Positions 42,842-50,438 of a stretch of 50,438 bases of DNA are shown here, one piece after another. Where the stretch lies: contig JAAYUV010000094.1 in assembly GCA_012517475.1 (NCBI GenBank), forward strand, positions 1-50,438, written 5' to 3'. The stretch is from Peptococcaceae bacterium. GTDB lineage: Bacteria > Bacillota > Desulfitobacteriia > Desulfitobacteriales > Syntrophobotulaceae. How positions within the stretch are numbered: the stretch's first letter is position 1; the number at the start of each line of letters is the position of its first letter. The translations under genes were made by a program, and so were the position numbers. The notes under the pieces are model-generated. The model was given only the letters and a program-made list of their open reading frames with translations. It made no database searches and had not been told where the DNA came from.

Positions 42842-42960
42842 GGGATCCCGATGCTTCCAGCTGCTGCAAATAGAGAGAAATACAGAGGGGTTAGTAATTT
42901 GAGGAGATAAAGGAAGATTACTAAGCAGCCTGGAAGTGTTTTGTTGGGTCCCGATTTTTA
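42842..42960 (+). ncRNA. candidate structured leader RNA with U-run
   Basis: Nested complementary segments. P1: GGGATCC (42842-42848) with GGGTCCC (42946-42952). P2: CTTCCAGCTGC (42854-42864) with GCAG-C-CTGGAAG (42925-42936). P3: TTAGTAAT (42891-42898) with ATTACTAA (42917-42924). A 26-nt purine-rich bulge lies between P2 and P3, the P3 loop is the purine-rich 18-mer TTGAGGAGATAAAGGAAG, and ATTTTTATT follows P1. It resembles a riboswitch or attenuator but matches no class I know; no T-box or purine/THF/TPP core is visible. It could also be just a complex terminator of the preceding gene. Confidence 0.4.
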
Positions 42961-42985
42961 TTATATTATTATAAGAAAGATTTTT

Positions 42986-43013
42986 AAAGCATGAGAATAA
43001 ACATGCTTTTGTT
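42986..43013 (+). terminator. terminator-like hairpin in the transketolase leader
   Basis: AAAGCATG (42986-42993) and CATGCTTT (43002-43009) with T-rich sequence after. Together with the structured region before it, it makes read-through into the transketolase genes conditional or requires the -10-like TATAAT at 43024-43029. Confidence 0.6.
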
Positions 43014-43113
43014 ATTGAGGAAATATAATTTCCTTTTGCGTACATATTTAAACTGGAATTTTGTTTTTAAAAGGAGTAAGATTTAATATAGCTTTAAGTT
43101 AGGGGGTAAAATC

Positions 43114-43941
43114 ATGTCACAAAGTATGGAGCAAGCACTGCAGGAAGCTAAGGCAGTTGCAAAAAACATGCGCAAAAACATTCTTGTGATGACAAATCGT
43201 GCAAAAGGAGGTCACCCCGGAGGTTGTCTTTCAGCTACCGATATCCTGGCTGTACTGTACAAGTGCTATATGAGGGTAGACCCCAAAAATCCCAGATGGC
43301 CCGGCAGGGATTATTTCTTTTTATCCAAGGGACATGCCGTCCCTGCGCATTATGCTGTTTTGATCGAAACGGGCTTTTTATCAAAAGATGAATTGAAGGA
43401 TTTCAGAGAAATAGAAGGAAGACTCCCGGCATATCCCAGTTGTGAAATTACCCCGGGGATTGATATGTCCTCCGGATCTTTAGGCCAGGGACTTTCTGTT
43501 GCCAATGGCACCGCTTTGGCAGCCAAATTAAATGGGACTGACCAAAGGGCTTACGTCATGCTTGGGGATGGAGAGCTTCATGAAGGACAAGTTTGGGAAG
43601 CAATGATGACAGCAGCACATTTCAAGCTGAATAATGTCTGCGCCATCGTGGATTATAACAAACTCCAACTGGATGGTTCCCTGGACGAAGTAAAAACCTT
43701 GGGAGATTTAAGGGCTAAGTGGGATTCATTCGGATGGCATACCATTGAGATTGATGGTCATGACTATGAGCAAATATATAATGCATTTGCTGAAGCAATC
43801 GCCTTTAAGGACGGCCCGACAGCCATTATTGCCCATACCATTAAGGGGAAAGGTGTTTCCTTTATGGAAGATGAAGTAGGCTGGCACGCGGCTGCGCCAA
43901 GCGACGAACAATTACAAATTGCCTTGAAGGAGTTGAGCTGA
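43114..43941 (+). CDS. transketolase, N-terminal (TPP-binding) subunit
   Basis: 275 residues corresponding to the N-terminal third of transketolase. Thiamine-diphosphate site GDGELHEGQVWEAMM (about 152-166) with the conserved N in VDYNKLQLDG; AKGGHPGGCLSATD near residue 30. It must assemble with the following gene's product to transfer two-carbon ketol units. Start behind AGGGGG. The pair is split as in archaea and many Clostridia. Confidence 0.92.
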   Translation: MSQSMEQALQEAKAVAKNMRKNILVMTNRAKGGHPGGCLSATDILAVLYKCYMRVDPKNPRWPGRDYFFLSKGHAVPAHYAVLIETGFLSKDELKDFREIEGRLPAYPSCEITPGIDMSSGSLGQGLSVANGTALAAKLNGTDQRAYVMLGDGELHEGQVWEAMMTAAHFKLNNVCAIVDYNKLQLDGSLDEVKTLGDLRAKWDSFGWHTIEIDGHDYEQIYNAFAEAIAFKDGPTAIIAHTIKGKGVSFMEDEVGWHAAAPSDEQLQIALKELS

Positions 43942-43942
43942 A

Positions 43943-44878
43943 ATGATGATTGCACCGCGCGAAGCTTATGGGAAAGCTCTGGTGGAATTAGGCAAAGAAA
44001 ACAAGGATGTTGTGGTTCTTGACGCTGATGTCGCCAAAGCTTCTATGACGATTTTATTTAAGGAAGTTTTTCCTGAGCGCTTTTTTGATTTGGGAATTGC
44101 TGAATCGGATATTATTGGAACCGGTGCAGGGTTTGCGGTTGCCGGTAAAATTCCCTTTGTAAATGCTTATGCCAATTTCCTTTTAGGGAACGGCTGGGAT
44201 CAAATCAGGATTTCCGTTTGTTATGCCAATAAAAATGTGAAAATTATCGGACATAATATTGGTGCTTCTTCCGGTAAAGATGGCCCGACTCATTTGCCTT
44301 TGGAGGATATTGCCCTGACCAGGGCTTTTCCCGGCATGACTGTCATCGAACCGGTAGATGGAATAGAAATAAAAAAAGCTGTGAAAGCGCTGGCCCAGCA
44401 TGTTGGCCCCGCTTATATGCGGGTAGGGAGATTGCCCATACCCGTGGTAACAAAAGAAGATGATGAATTTATCATCGGCAAAGCCAATACGATTCGCTCC
44501 GGAAGTGATGTAACCATTATTGCTTGCGGTGTAATGGTTTCCAAGGCCTTGGCAGCTGCGGAAGCACTGTCCGGGGAAGGAATCAATGCAGAAGTAATTA
44601 ACATGCACACTATCAAACCTCTTGACAAGGAGGCTATTCTTAAATCAGTGGAAAAGACCGGCGCTGTTGTGACCGCGGAAGAACATACTGTAATCGGCGG
44701 ATTAGGCGGGGCAGTTGCAGAATTTTTAGCCTGTACGAAACCGTTGCCGATGAAGATCGTTGGTTCTCAGGATAGATTTGGTGTCTGCGGCAGTTACGAA
44801 GAAATTCATCAGGTTCTGGGACTTACCTCTGAAAAAATAATAGAGGCTGCTAAAGATGTGATTAAGGCTAAAAAGTAA
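43943..44878 (+). CDS. transketolase, C-terminal (pyrimidine-binding) subunit
   Basis: 311 residues: the pyrimidine-binding domain with the catalytic glutamate in DLGIAESDIIGTGAGFA (usual Q-N replaced by S-D) and the C-terminal domain ending with TAEEHTVIGGLGGAVAEF. The region normally G-E-D-G-x-T-H-Q reads SGKDGPTHLPLED, keeping the histidine but changing its neighbours; the substrate may differ from pentose phosphates. It begins two bases after the partner's stop, with AAGGAG upstream. Confidence 0.9.
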   Translation: MMIAPREAYGKALVELGKENKDVVVLDADVAKASMTILFKEVFPERFFDLGIAESDIIGTGAGFAVAGKIPFVNAYANFLLGNGWDQIRISVCYANKNVKIIGHNIGASSGKDGPTHLPLEDIALTRAFPGMTVIEPVDGIEIKKAVKALAQHVGPAYMRVGRLPIPVVTKEDDEFIIGKANTIRSGSDVTIIACGVMVSKALAAAEALSGEGINAEVINMHTIKPLDKEAILKSVEKTGAVVTAEEHTVIGGLGGAVAEFLACTKPLPMKIVGSQDRFGVCGSYEEIHQVLGLTSEKIIEAAKDVIKAKK

Positions 44879-45031
44879 ACTCTGTCTTCTTAAATTTTCT
44901 GCAGAAAAAAGAGAACAATATATTTTATAATACCCTTGTATATTCTCTTAGTTAATAATATATTTAAATTAGAGAGTACTTCCATCTAAAACCATTTCAG
45001 TCTTGATTTACTTGACCATGGGGATGATGAA

Positions 45032-45916
45032 ATGAAATTAGGGTTTATTGGTCTGGGTAAAATGGGTAAGCCTATGGCGTTTAATTTACTCAGAGCCGGT
45101 CATGAACTAACTGTATACAACCGAAGCAGAAAGGCTGTCGATGATCTTGCAATGTCAGGAGCAATCGCAGCCTCTTCCCCTGCCCAAGTGGGGAAGAATG
45201 CCGAGGTTGTTTTCTTATGTCTTCCGGTTGGAAAGGATGTTGCCGACACGGTGACCGGACCGGAAGGAGTCCTCGTTAATGCTGCACCGGGGACTCTGAT
45301 CATCGATCATAGTACGATTGCTCCTTCTGATTCCAGACGGATGTATGAAGCATGTAAGCAAAAAAGAACAGGATTTTTGGATGCACCTGTCAGCGGCGGG
45401 GTAATCGGAGCAGAAAAGGGTACTTTAAGTATTATGGTGGGCGGGGATCATGAAGATTATATCAAAGCAGAGCCGTTACTTAAGATCATGGGTAAGAATA
45501 TCTTTTACCTGGGTCCAAGCGGAAGCGGTAACGTGATTAAACTGGTAAATAATCTATTGGTAGGAATTACCAATTCTGCTTTGGCTGAAGCTATTGTTCT
45601 GGCAGTAAAAAACGGGCTGGATCCGGGGCAAGTCTTTGACATTTTGTCGAAATCTTCCGGAGACAGCGCAACGCTGAGGCGCAATTTGCCGAATTTTGTA
45701 TTAAAAAATAATTACAGCCCTGCCTTTACCTTAGATATGTTAAACAAGGATATGGCTTTGGCGGAGGAATTGGCTATAAATCAAGGCGTGAGGCTTCTTC
45801 TGGGATCCTTGGCTCACCAAATCGGCCGGGAAGCCGCTTATTCCGGACTTGGCCAAGAGGATATGTCTGCTGTGATAAAAGTACTTCAAGGGTTCTGCGA
45901 TGTGGAAATAATTTAA
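45032..45916 (+). CDS. GarR/3-hydroxyisobutyrate dehydrogenase-type reductase
   Basis: 294-residue beta-hydroxyacid dehydrogenase. NAD(P) site FIGLGKMGKPMAFNL; substrate loop FLDAPVSGGVIGAEKGTL; catalytic lysine K170 in GSGNVIKLVNN; late motif KDMALAEELA. The family includes tartronate semialdehyde reductase, 3-hydroxyisobutyrate dehydrogenase and succinic-semialdehyde reductases. Its place between transketolase and glycolate-oxidase-type genes favours a C3/C4 hydroxyacid such as tartronate semialdehyde, by inference only. A TATAAT at 44926-44931 suggests its own promoter. Confidence 0.88.
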   Translation: MKLGFIGLGKMGKPMAFNLLRAGHELTVYNRSRKAVDDLAMSGAIAASSPAQVGKNAEVVFLCLPVGKDVADTVTGPEGVLVNAAPGTLIIDHSTIAPSDSRRMYEACKQKRTGFLDAPVSGGVIGAEKGTLSIMVGGDHEDYIKAEPLLKIMGKNIFYLGPSGSGNVIKLVNNLLVGITNSALAEAIVLAVKNGLDPGQVFDILSKSSGDSATLRRNLPNFVLKNNYSPAFTLDMLNKDMALAEELAINQGVRLLLGSLAHQIGREAAYSGLGQEDMSAVIKVLQGFCDVEII

Positions 45917-46119
45917 AATAATGTAAATTTGATATAATAAAATGATCTTTAAGACAGATTATTCTAAAATTCTTAAAATTTATAGTCAGAATAATACAAC
46001 AAATACTATGAAAGTTCGAAAAATAACGATATAATATACCGTAGGTAACAAACCAAGTTACAATATATAAAACATTATTGCCTGGACATAAGTGGCCTAG
46101 GCGAGAAGGGGGAATTAAA

Positions 46120-47358
46120 GTGGGGGTTTTGGCAGAAGTTTATGAAAAGCTGAACACATGCGGCAGATGCGGTTTCTGTCACGGAGCTTGTAAGACCTAC
46201 AAGAAAGACGGAGCCGAATACATGGTTTCCAGAGGTAGGGTTCAGCTCATCAAAGCTCTTGCTGACGGCAAAGTTGATGCTGACCATGACTACGAGGATG
46301 CTATCAACAGTTGTCTGCTTTGCGGTGAGTGTGCAATTGCCTGTCCGAGTGGCGTTAGAGCGCATGAACTGGTATTGGTTGCCCGCCGCGATCTCAAACT
46401 GAGGAAAGGTATTAAACCTTTCGCAAAATCTCTGGTACTTTCAAGTTTAACCAAACCCGGAAGACTTTCCTTCGGATTCGGTTTCTTTGCCGGTTTCGGC
46501 AAAAAAATGCTCAATGGATTGGCTAGCGGTATGCAATTCTACCGCGGTATTGACGTTCTGACCATGCCTGCTTCAAAAGTCGCATTTGCAAAGCAGGTTC
46601 CGGAAGTGATCACCGTTCCCAATCCCAAGAGAAAAGTTGCATTCTATGTTGGTTGCTTTATGAACCACTCCCTGGTTGAAACTGCGCATTCAGTTGTAAA
46701 AGTTTTAACAAAGAATGATTGCGAAGTTATCGTTCCTAGAGAACAGCCTTGCTGCGGTTTGCCGCAATACGTTTATGGCGACTTTGAAAGCGCCAAAGCT
46801 CAGGCGAAAAAAGTCATCGATAACTTTGGAAAATATGATACCATTATTACCGCATGCGCTTCCTGTGCTTCTCAGCTGAAGAAGGAAATGATAGAGCTTT
46901 TCCATGATGAACCGGCTTATCTGCCTAAAGTTCAGGAATTTGCAGCTAAATGCTATGAATTCTCGGAATTCGTTGCTAAGGAACTGGAGATTTCAGACAA
47001 ACTGAAAAATGAAACTCCTGTTATCGTTACTTATCATGATCCTTGCCATATGGTTCGCTATAATACCATTACCGAACAACCTCGCAAACTCTTGAAGAGC
47101 GTTCCAAGGCTGAACTATGTTGAAATGTTTGAAGCCAACAGATGCTGCGGCGCTGCAGGTTTAGTTCAAGCTTTCTATCATGAACTTTCTTCAGCAATTA
47201 CGGCTGACAAGGCTCAAAATATTATCAACACCGGTGCAGATGTTGTCGCAACCAGTTGTCCTGCATGTATGCTGAAAATCAACAGCGGTCTCAAACTGAA
47301 AGGTTCAAAAACGCAGATCAAGCACGTTGCAGATGTTTTAGCGGCTGCGCTTGACTAA
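46120..47358 (+). CDS. GlcF-type iron-sulfur oxidoreductase subunit
   Basis: About 412 residues. Two 4Fe-4S motifs at the N-terminus (CGRCGFCHGAC from residue 14, and CLLCGECAIACPSGV), then two CCG domains (PREQPCCGLPQ with CASCASQ, and NRCCGAAGL with SCPACM). It would carry electrons from the FAD subunits to a membrane carrier or ETF-like acceptor. Start at GTG 46120 with GAAGGGGG; a TTG 42 bp upstream is in frame but poor. The order here is F-E-D, the reverse of E. coli glcDEF. A TATAAT -10 is at 46030-46035. Confidence 0.85.
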   Translation: MGVLAEVYEKLNTCGRCGFCHGACKTYKKDGAEYMVSRGRVQLIKALADGKVDADHDYEDAINSCLLCGECAIACPSGVRAHELVLVARRDLKLRKGIKPFAKSLVLSSLTKPGRLSFGFGFFAGFGKKMLNGLASGMQFYRGIDVLTMPASKVAFAKQVPEVITVPNPKRKVAFYVGCFMNHSLVETAHSVVKVLTKNDCEVIVPREQPCCGLPQYVYGDFESAKAQAKKVIDNFGKYDTIITACASCASQLKKEMIELFHDEPAYLPKVQEFAAKCYEFSEFVAKELEISDKLKNETPVIVTYHDPCHMVRYNTITEQPRKLLKSVPRLNYVEMFEANRCCGAAGLVQAFYHELSSAITADKAQNIINTGADVVATSCPACMLKINSGLKLKGSKTQIKHVADVLAAALD

Positions 47359-47368
47359 TCTTATTCAC

Positions 47369-47417
47369 TGGTCTGACCATTCACTTTTGGCAGAGGTCTG
47401 ACCACATGGTCTGACAA
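47369..47417. promoter_or_regulatory. three GntR/FadR-type operator copies within the glc genes
   Basis: TGGTCTGACCA (47369-47379, perfect odd palindrome), AGGTCTGACCA (47394-47404) and TGGTCTGACAA (47407-47417). The TGGTC-N-GACCA form is typical of FadR-subfamily GntR regulators such as LldR and GlcC. They lie between the GlcF- and GlcE-type genes, so the FAD subunits may have separate control. No GntR gene is in the window. Confidence 0.6.
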
Positions 47418-47463
47418 TTAGATGTTATCTTATCTATCAATTCTTTAGGAAGGGCGGGTAGAA

Positions 47464-48738
47464 ATGAGCGATTTAGTTGCAAAACTTAAAGGCATTGTCG
47501 GCGATGAGTATGTTGTTACTGCTGACATGTCTCAATATTTAAGGGGAAAAGAGCAACCCGCAGCTGTTGTTTTTCCCGGGTCAACCGAGGAAGTTTCCGG
47601 TATAGTCAAAGCTGCAAATGATGCCAATGTTAAAGTAAACGTTGGCGGTAAAGTCGTTGAAACCAAAGGTTTAAGCGGCGGTATTGCCATTGTCATGTCC
47701 AGAATGAATCAGATCGAAGAGATCGACCATGAAAACCTTACCTGCTGGGTTCAAGCCGGTATGAATCATCAGGAACTTATTGAAAAACTTGCTGCTGAAA
47801 ATTTATACTTTGCCCCAGAACCGTATGCAGTATCCACCAGCTCCATTGGCGGTTGCTTTGGGATTGGGGATGTTGACACAAAAACCTTTAATTATCTGCC
47901 AACCAGGACTTTTATTCTTGCTTATGAATCAGTACTTCCCACCGGTGATATTTATAAAGTCGGCACCAAGTGTATCAAATGCGTTTCCGGTTATGACATG
48001 ATTCACTTTATCGTTGGAACACGCGCTACACTTGGAATTATAACCAGGGTTCTTGTGAAATTACTGCCGATGCCTAAGGCTTTCAGGGCTGTTATTGCTG
48101 ATATTCCTTCACTTCAGGCTGCTGCTGTTGCTTTTAAAGCCATTCAGAAGCGCAAAATTTTCCCGTCACGCATGAATGCTGTCAGTAAAGCGCTTGGCAA
48201 TGATGTGATGGATGCAAAAGGCGCTTTGGTCCTTGTTGATATTGAAAGCTATCCTGTTTCCGCTGCTCAGTATGCCAAGGAAATTGAAGCTGAACTAAGA
48301 ATTGCCGGGGCAACCTTTACCAAGGTTGTAGAAGACAAAGCGGAATATGATGAAGTTGTTGCCAAATGGCTTAAAATTCGTGAAAAGATCAGTTTGGAAG
48401 AGAATAAAGTTAAATTTACCGTTGGTCCTGCCAAAGTCGGAACGGCTCTCGCTAACTTAACCGGTATTGTTGGTAACCTGGAAGAAAATCCCTGTGTATT
48501 GGTTGAAGGGTTAAACGGTAAAATAACTGTCTTCTCCAAGAATGCTGATGCCGATGCTGTAGCAATCAACAAGATGGCTATGGGCTTGGGCGGCAATGTT
48601 AGCGGCCTGCTGGGAAGCCAGCTTCGCTGCAAAGCTTACAACGATAATGAAATGCTTGAAGAAATCTCCCGCGTTCTTAATTCCATCCGCAGCCAGTTTG
48701 ACCCCAAAGGGATCATGGCTCCTGGAATTAAATTATAG
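47464..48738 (+). CDS. GlcE-type FAD-binding oxidase subunit
   Basis: 424-residue FAD-linked oxidoreductase (FAD_binding_4 fold). The PCMH FAD domain occupies about 30-205 (AAVVFPGSTEEVSGIVKAAN, then CWVQAGMNHQEL and TRATLGIITRVLVKL). The C-terminus ends in the family FDPKGIMAPG motif. Compared with GlcD, the N-terminal loop lacks the usual PRGxGT sequence (here VNVGGKV), as in the less conserved GlcE partner. Start behind GGAAGGGCGGG. Confidence 0.82.
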   Translation: MSDLVAKLKGIVGDEYVVTADMSQYLRGKEQPAAVVFPGSTEEVSGIVKAANDANVKVNVGGKVVETKGLSGGIAIVMSRMNQIEEIDHENLTCWVQAGMNHQELIEKLAAENLYFAPEPYAVSTSSIGGCFGIGDVDTKTFNYLPTRTFILAYESVLPTGDIYKVGTKCIKCVSGYDMIHFIVGTRATLGIITRVLVKLLPMPKAFRAVIADIPSLQAAAVAFKAIQKRKIFPSRMNAVSKALGNDVMDAKGALVLVDIESYPVSAAQYAKEIEAELRIAGATFTKVVEDKAEYDEVVAKWLKIREKISLEENKVKFTVGPAKVGTALANLTGIVGNLEENPCVLVEGLNGKITVFSKNADADAVAINKMAMGLGGNVSGLLGSQLRCKAYNDNEMLEEISRVLNSIRSQFDPKGIMAPGIKL

Positions 48739-48766
48739 GAAACTTGTTTGAAAAGGAGGTAAAGAT

Positions 48767-50146
48767 ATGTTAAGCCACAGCGCCATAGATAAATTAAAGA
48801 GTATTTGCGGCGAAAAGGATGTCATCACCAGCAAAATTGGAATGTATGCTTACGGATATGACGGCACGATGTTATGGGGCGTACCCGAAGGCATCGTTAT
48901 GCCTGAATCAACCCAGGAAGTAGTTGATGTTGTTAACCTCTGCCGTGAGCAGGGGATAACCATTGTTCCCCGCGGAGCAGGGACCAATGAGAGCGGAGGA
49001 TCCGTTCCGGTTGATGGTTGTATTATCATGAACTTCAGCCGTATGAAAAAAATATTGGAAGTCGATATCGAAAACTATGTAGCAATTGTTGAGCCAGGTG
49101 TTGTAAACTGGGATATTCAGGAAATGCTCGCTAAATACGGATATTATTATCCACCCGATCCGGCTTCATGGAAAGCTTCAACGATGGGCGGTAATCTGGG
49201 TGAGTGCTCCGGTGGACCTAAATGCTTTAAATATGGTGTTACCCGTGACTTCATTTATGGTTTGGAAGTCGTTCTCCCAAGCGGCAAGGTTATCTGGGTA
49301 GGCGGCAAAGATTTCTCCAGTGAGCCGATGTATGATATGACCAGGATCTTCGTTGGTTCTGAAGGTACACTTGGTTTTATTACCAAGATCGCCATTCGTA
49401 TCCAACCGGTTCCGGCGGCCAAAAAAACCATGCTCGCTATTTATAACACTCCGGAAGATGGTTCCCAGTCCGTTGCCGATATTGTCGCAGCCGGTATTAT
49501 TCCGACGACATTGGAAATGATGGATAATCTGATCATCAATACGACTGAGGATTTTGTCCATGCCGGGAATCCCCGTGATGCCGGAGCTCTTCTCATTCTT
49601 GAGGTTGACGGACATCCGGGAGATATGGACGAGCAAGTCAAGACGATTGGTGAAATTGTCAAGAAAGCCAATGCGAGAGAATTTAAAGTTGCTACATCGG
49701 CAGATGAAGTGGATAAAATTTGGCTTGCCCGCCGTGTTGCTTTCGGATCTGTTGCTCGCGTCAGACCGAACTATGGTGTCAATGATATTACGGTTCCGAG
49801 GAGTAAATTCCCGCAAGCTATTGCTGGAATCGAAAAAGTAAAGAAAGAATTTGGTGTCACGATCGGAACTGTTGCCCATGCCGGTGACGGAAATCTTCAT
49901 CCGCTTATTCTGTTTGATCAAAGGGACAAAGAGGAAGTTGAAACCGTCCATGCTGCTGAAAAGGAGCTCTGTAAGATGGCTATTGCTCTCGAAGGTACGG
50001 TAAGTGGTGAGCACGGAATCGGCCTTCTGAAGAAACCTCTTATGATCCAAGAATATGGCCCGGCAACAATGGATGTATTCAAAAAGATCAAAAGAGCGTT
50101 CGATCCTCAGAGTCAATTTAACCCTGGCAAACTTCTTGATCTATAA
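48767..50146 (+). CDS. GlcD-type FAD-linked 2-hydroxyacid dehydrogenase
   Basis: 459 residues, usual GlcD length. FAD-binding motif VPRGAGTNESGGSVP (about 73-87), flavin-contact GGNLGECSGGPKCFKYG and SEGTLGFITKIAIRI. The catalytic C-terminal part has VAHAGDGNLHPLILFD and SGEHGIGLLK, ending FNPGKLLDL. It oxidises glycolate, D-lactate or a related 2-hydroxyacid; the three-subunit arrangement with GlcE/GlcF types favours glycolate, but lactate cannot be excluded. Start behind AAGGAGGT. Confidence 0.92.
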   Translation: MLSHSAIDKLKSICGEKDVITSKIGMYAYGYDGTMLWGVPEGIVMPESTQEVVDVVNLCREQGITIVPRGAGTNESGGSVPVDGCIIMNFSRMKKILEVDIENYVAIVEPGVVNWDIQEMLAKYGYYYPPDPASWKASTMGGNLGECSGGPKCFKYGVTRDFIYGLEVVLPSGKVIWVGGKDFSSEPMYDMTRIFVGSEGTLGFITKIAIRIQPVPAAKKTMLAIYNTPEDGSQSVADIVAAGIIPTTLEMMDNLIINTTEDFVHAGNPRDAGALLILEVDGHPGDMDEQVKTIGEIVKKANAREFKVATSADEVDKIWLARRVAFGSVARVRPNYGVNDITVPRSKFPQAIAGIEKVKKEFGVTIGTVAHAGDGNLHPLILFDQRDKEEVETVHAAEKELCKMAIALEGTVSGEHGIGLLKKPLMIQEYGPATMDVFKKIKRAFDPQSQFNPGKLLDL

Positions 50147-50157
50147 GAACAATGATC

Positions 50158-50188
50158 AAAGCAGCCCTGAAAGAGGGCTGCTTTTTTT
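50158..50188 (+). terminator. intrinsic terminator of the glc genes
   Basis: AGCAGCCCT (50160-50168) and AGGGCTGCT (50174-50182) with a GAAAG loop and a run of seven T. Confidence 0.93.
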
Positions 50189-50213
50189 GATTAGCATAAT
50201 TTTGGAAAAAATA

Positions 50214-50264
50214 TTGACAAGAAAATCAAGAAATGGTAGAGTTTCATATGTAAACGTTTACATA
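50214..50264 (+). promoter_or_regulatory. promoter with LacI-type operator before the creatininase-family gene
   Basis: TTGACA (50214-50219), 17-bp spacer, TAGAGT (50237-50242). TATGTAAACGTTTACATA (50247-50264) is a perfect 18-bp palindrome at the predicted start point; its core TGTAAACGTTTACA fits LacI-family operators and the CcpA cre consensus. It implies sugar- or catabolite-controlled expression. Confidence 0.8.
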
Positions 50265-50298
50265 AGCTATACATATAAAAAATGGGAGGTACTGTTTC

Positions 50299-50438
50299 AT
50301 GGTAATGCGTCATAATCTTTTAGAGTGTGCATTTGTAGATGCAATTGAATGGTTCAAGAAAACCGACACAGTCATCGTACCTGTCGGCAGCTGCGAAAAA
50401 CACGGCGCCCATGTTCCCCTCGGAACAGACAGCTTTAC
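50299..50438 (+). CDS. creatininase-family amidohydrolase, 5' part only
   Basis: Partial: 46 codons to the window end. Starts at ATG 50299 behind GGGAGGT. The N-terminus ends in VPVGSCEKHGAHVPLGTD, the metal-binding signature of creatininase-family proteins (P-x-G-S-x-E-x-H-G-x-H-x-P-L-x-T-D). The family includes creatinine amidohydrolase, FAPy deformylases and mycofactocin MftE, so the substrate is open. It is controlled separately from the glc genes. Confidence 0.85.
   Translation, partial: MVMRHNLLECAFVDAIEWFKKTDTVIVPVGSCEKHGAHVPLGTDSF

Noticed and set aside
42842-42960. T-box leader
   Set aside because: No T-box consensus sequence (AGGGTGGNACCGCG type) or Specifier-loop pattern is visible, and the downstream genes are not aminoacyl-tRNA or amino acid genes.
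44910-44949. Terminator after the transketolase genes
   Set aside because: A 7-bp AAGAGAA/TTCTCTT inverted repeat surrounds a -10-like TATAAT, but the loop is long and no U-run follows.
46045-46061. GTAAC-N7-GTTAC inverted repeat before the GlcF-type gene as a third site for the TetR protein at 4194
   Set aside because: The spacing is one base longer and the centre differs from the operators at 4068-4124, and it is 42 kb away; kept only as a possible unrelated operator.
49178-50116. Long minus-strand frame opposite the GlcD-type gene
   Set aside because: GlcD motifs on the + strand are unequivocal; the opposite frame has low-complexity, unrecognisable sequence and results from codon bias.

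Overview
The window looks like chromosomal DNA of a spore-forming, anaerobic, low-to-mid GC Firmicute, most likely a Clostridia of the Peptococcaceae type (Desulfitobacterium/Dehalobacter relatives). This is inferred from sporulation genes (spoIIR, a ytvI-like gene, a sleB-like cortex hydrolase, gerM), a complete dlt operon for teichoic acid D-alanylation, a CWB2-repeat surface protein, a split transketolase and a two-subunit class I fumarase. Almost every gene lies on the + strand; there is no rRNA, CRISPR array, phage or complete insertion sequence.

Layout. 1-560: gene-free left edge with three DnaA boxes, a Spo0A box and a strong terminator. 0.5-4 kb: large CWB2 surface protein. 4.0-7.2 kb: TetR regulator with twin operators, HlyD-type adaptor and ABC-2 permease without an ATPase gene. 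7.2-10.1 kb: SAH/SIH hydrolase and MTA/SAH deaminase. 10.1-14.3 kb: dltABCD plus a 40-codon dltX found by reading the end of dltD in another frame. 14.5-15.7 kb: heptad-repeat coiled-coil protein and the YvrJ/DUF2922/DUF1659 trio. 15.8-21 kb: RND efflux operon with its TetR regulator. 21-31.8 kb: sporulation and envelope genes, including two predicted hydrolases (S41 protease, SGNH) that lack expected catalytic residues, and a clear sigma-F promoter before spoIIR. 31.8-37.3 kb: MarR, HD-GYP, fumarase, globin-coupled sensor and a tandem HD/HD-GYP protein. 37.3-40.1 kb: O-methyltransferase, membrane protein, rph and XTP pyrophosphatase. 40.3-40.9 kb: tRNA-Pro, tRNA-Arg, tRNA-His. 41.1-50.4 kb: IclR-controlled metabolic region with split transketolase, a GarR-like reductase, a GlcF/GlcE/GlcD-type oxidase and the start of a creatininase-family gene.

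The most unusual signal is in the tRNA cluster. tRNA-Pro and tRNA-His are each followed by a 160-200 bp hairpin-rich element sharing a 28-bp palindromic module and a 26-bp identical core. Each element ends in an exact copy of its own host tRNA's 3' end, starting in both cases at C56 of the T-loop and running through CCA. Each also carries, near its left side, an inverted copy of the same tRNA T-arm. Because the copied ends differ (Pro versus His) while the core is the same, the elements appear to acquire host tRNA sequence rather than carry a fixed attachment site.

Regulatory DNA is rich and readable: operator-like palindromes sit at the start points of both TetR systems, the MarR gene, the IclR-linked genes (a repeated TGAAAC-N3-GTTTCA site), the glc operon (three TGGTCTGACCA-type sites) and the creatininase gene (a perfect LacI-type 18-mer). 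A candidate structured RNA of about 110 nt lies ahead of the transketolase genes. All functions are from sequence reading alone; no database search was run.
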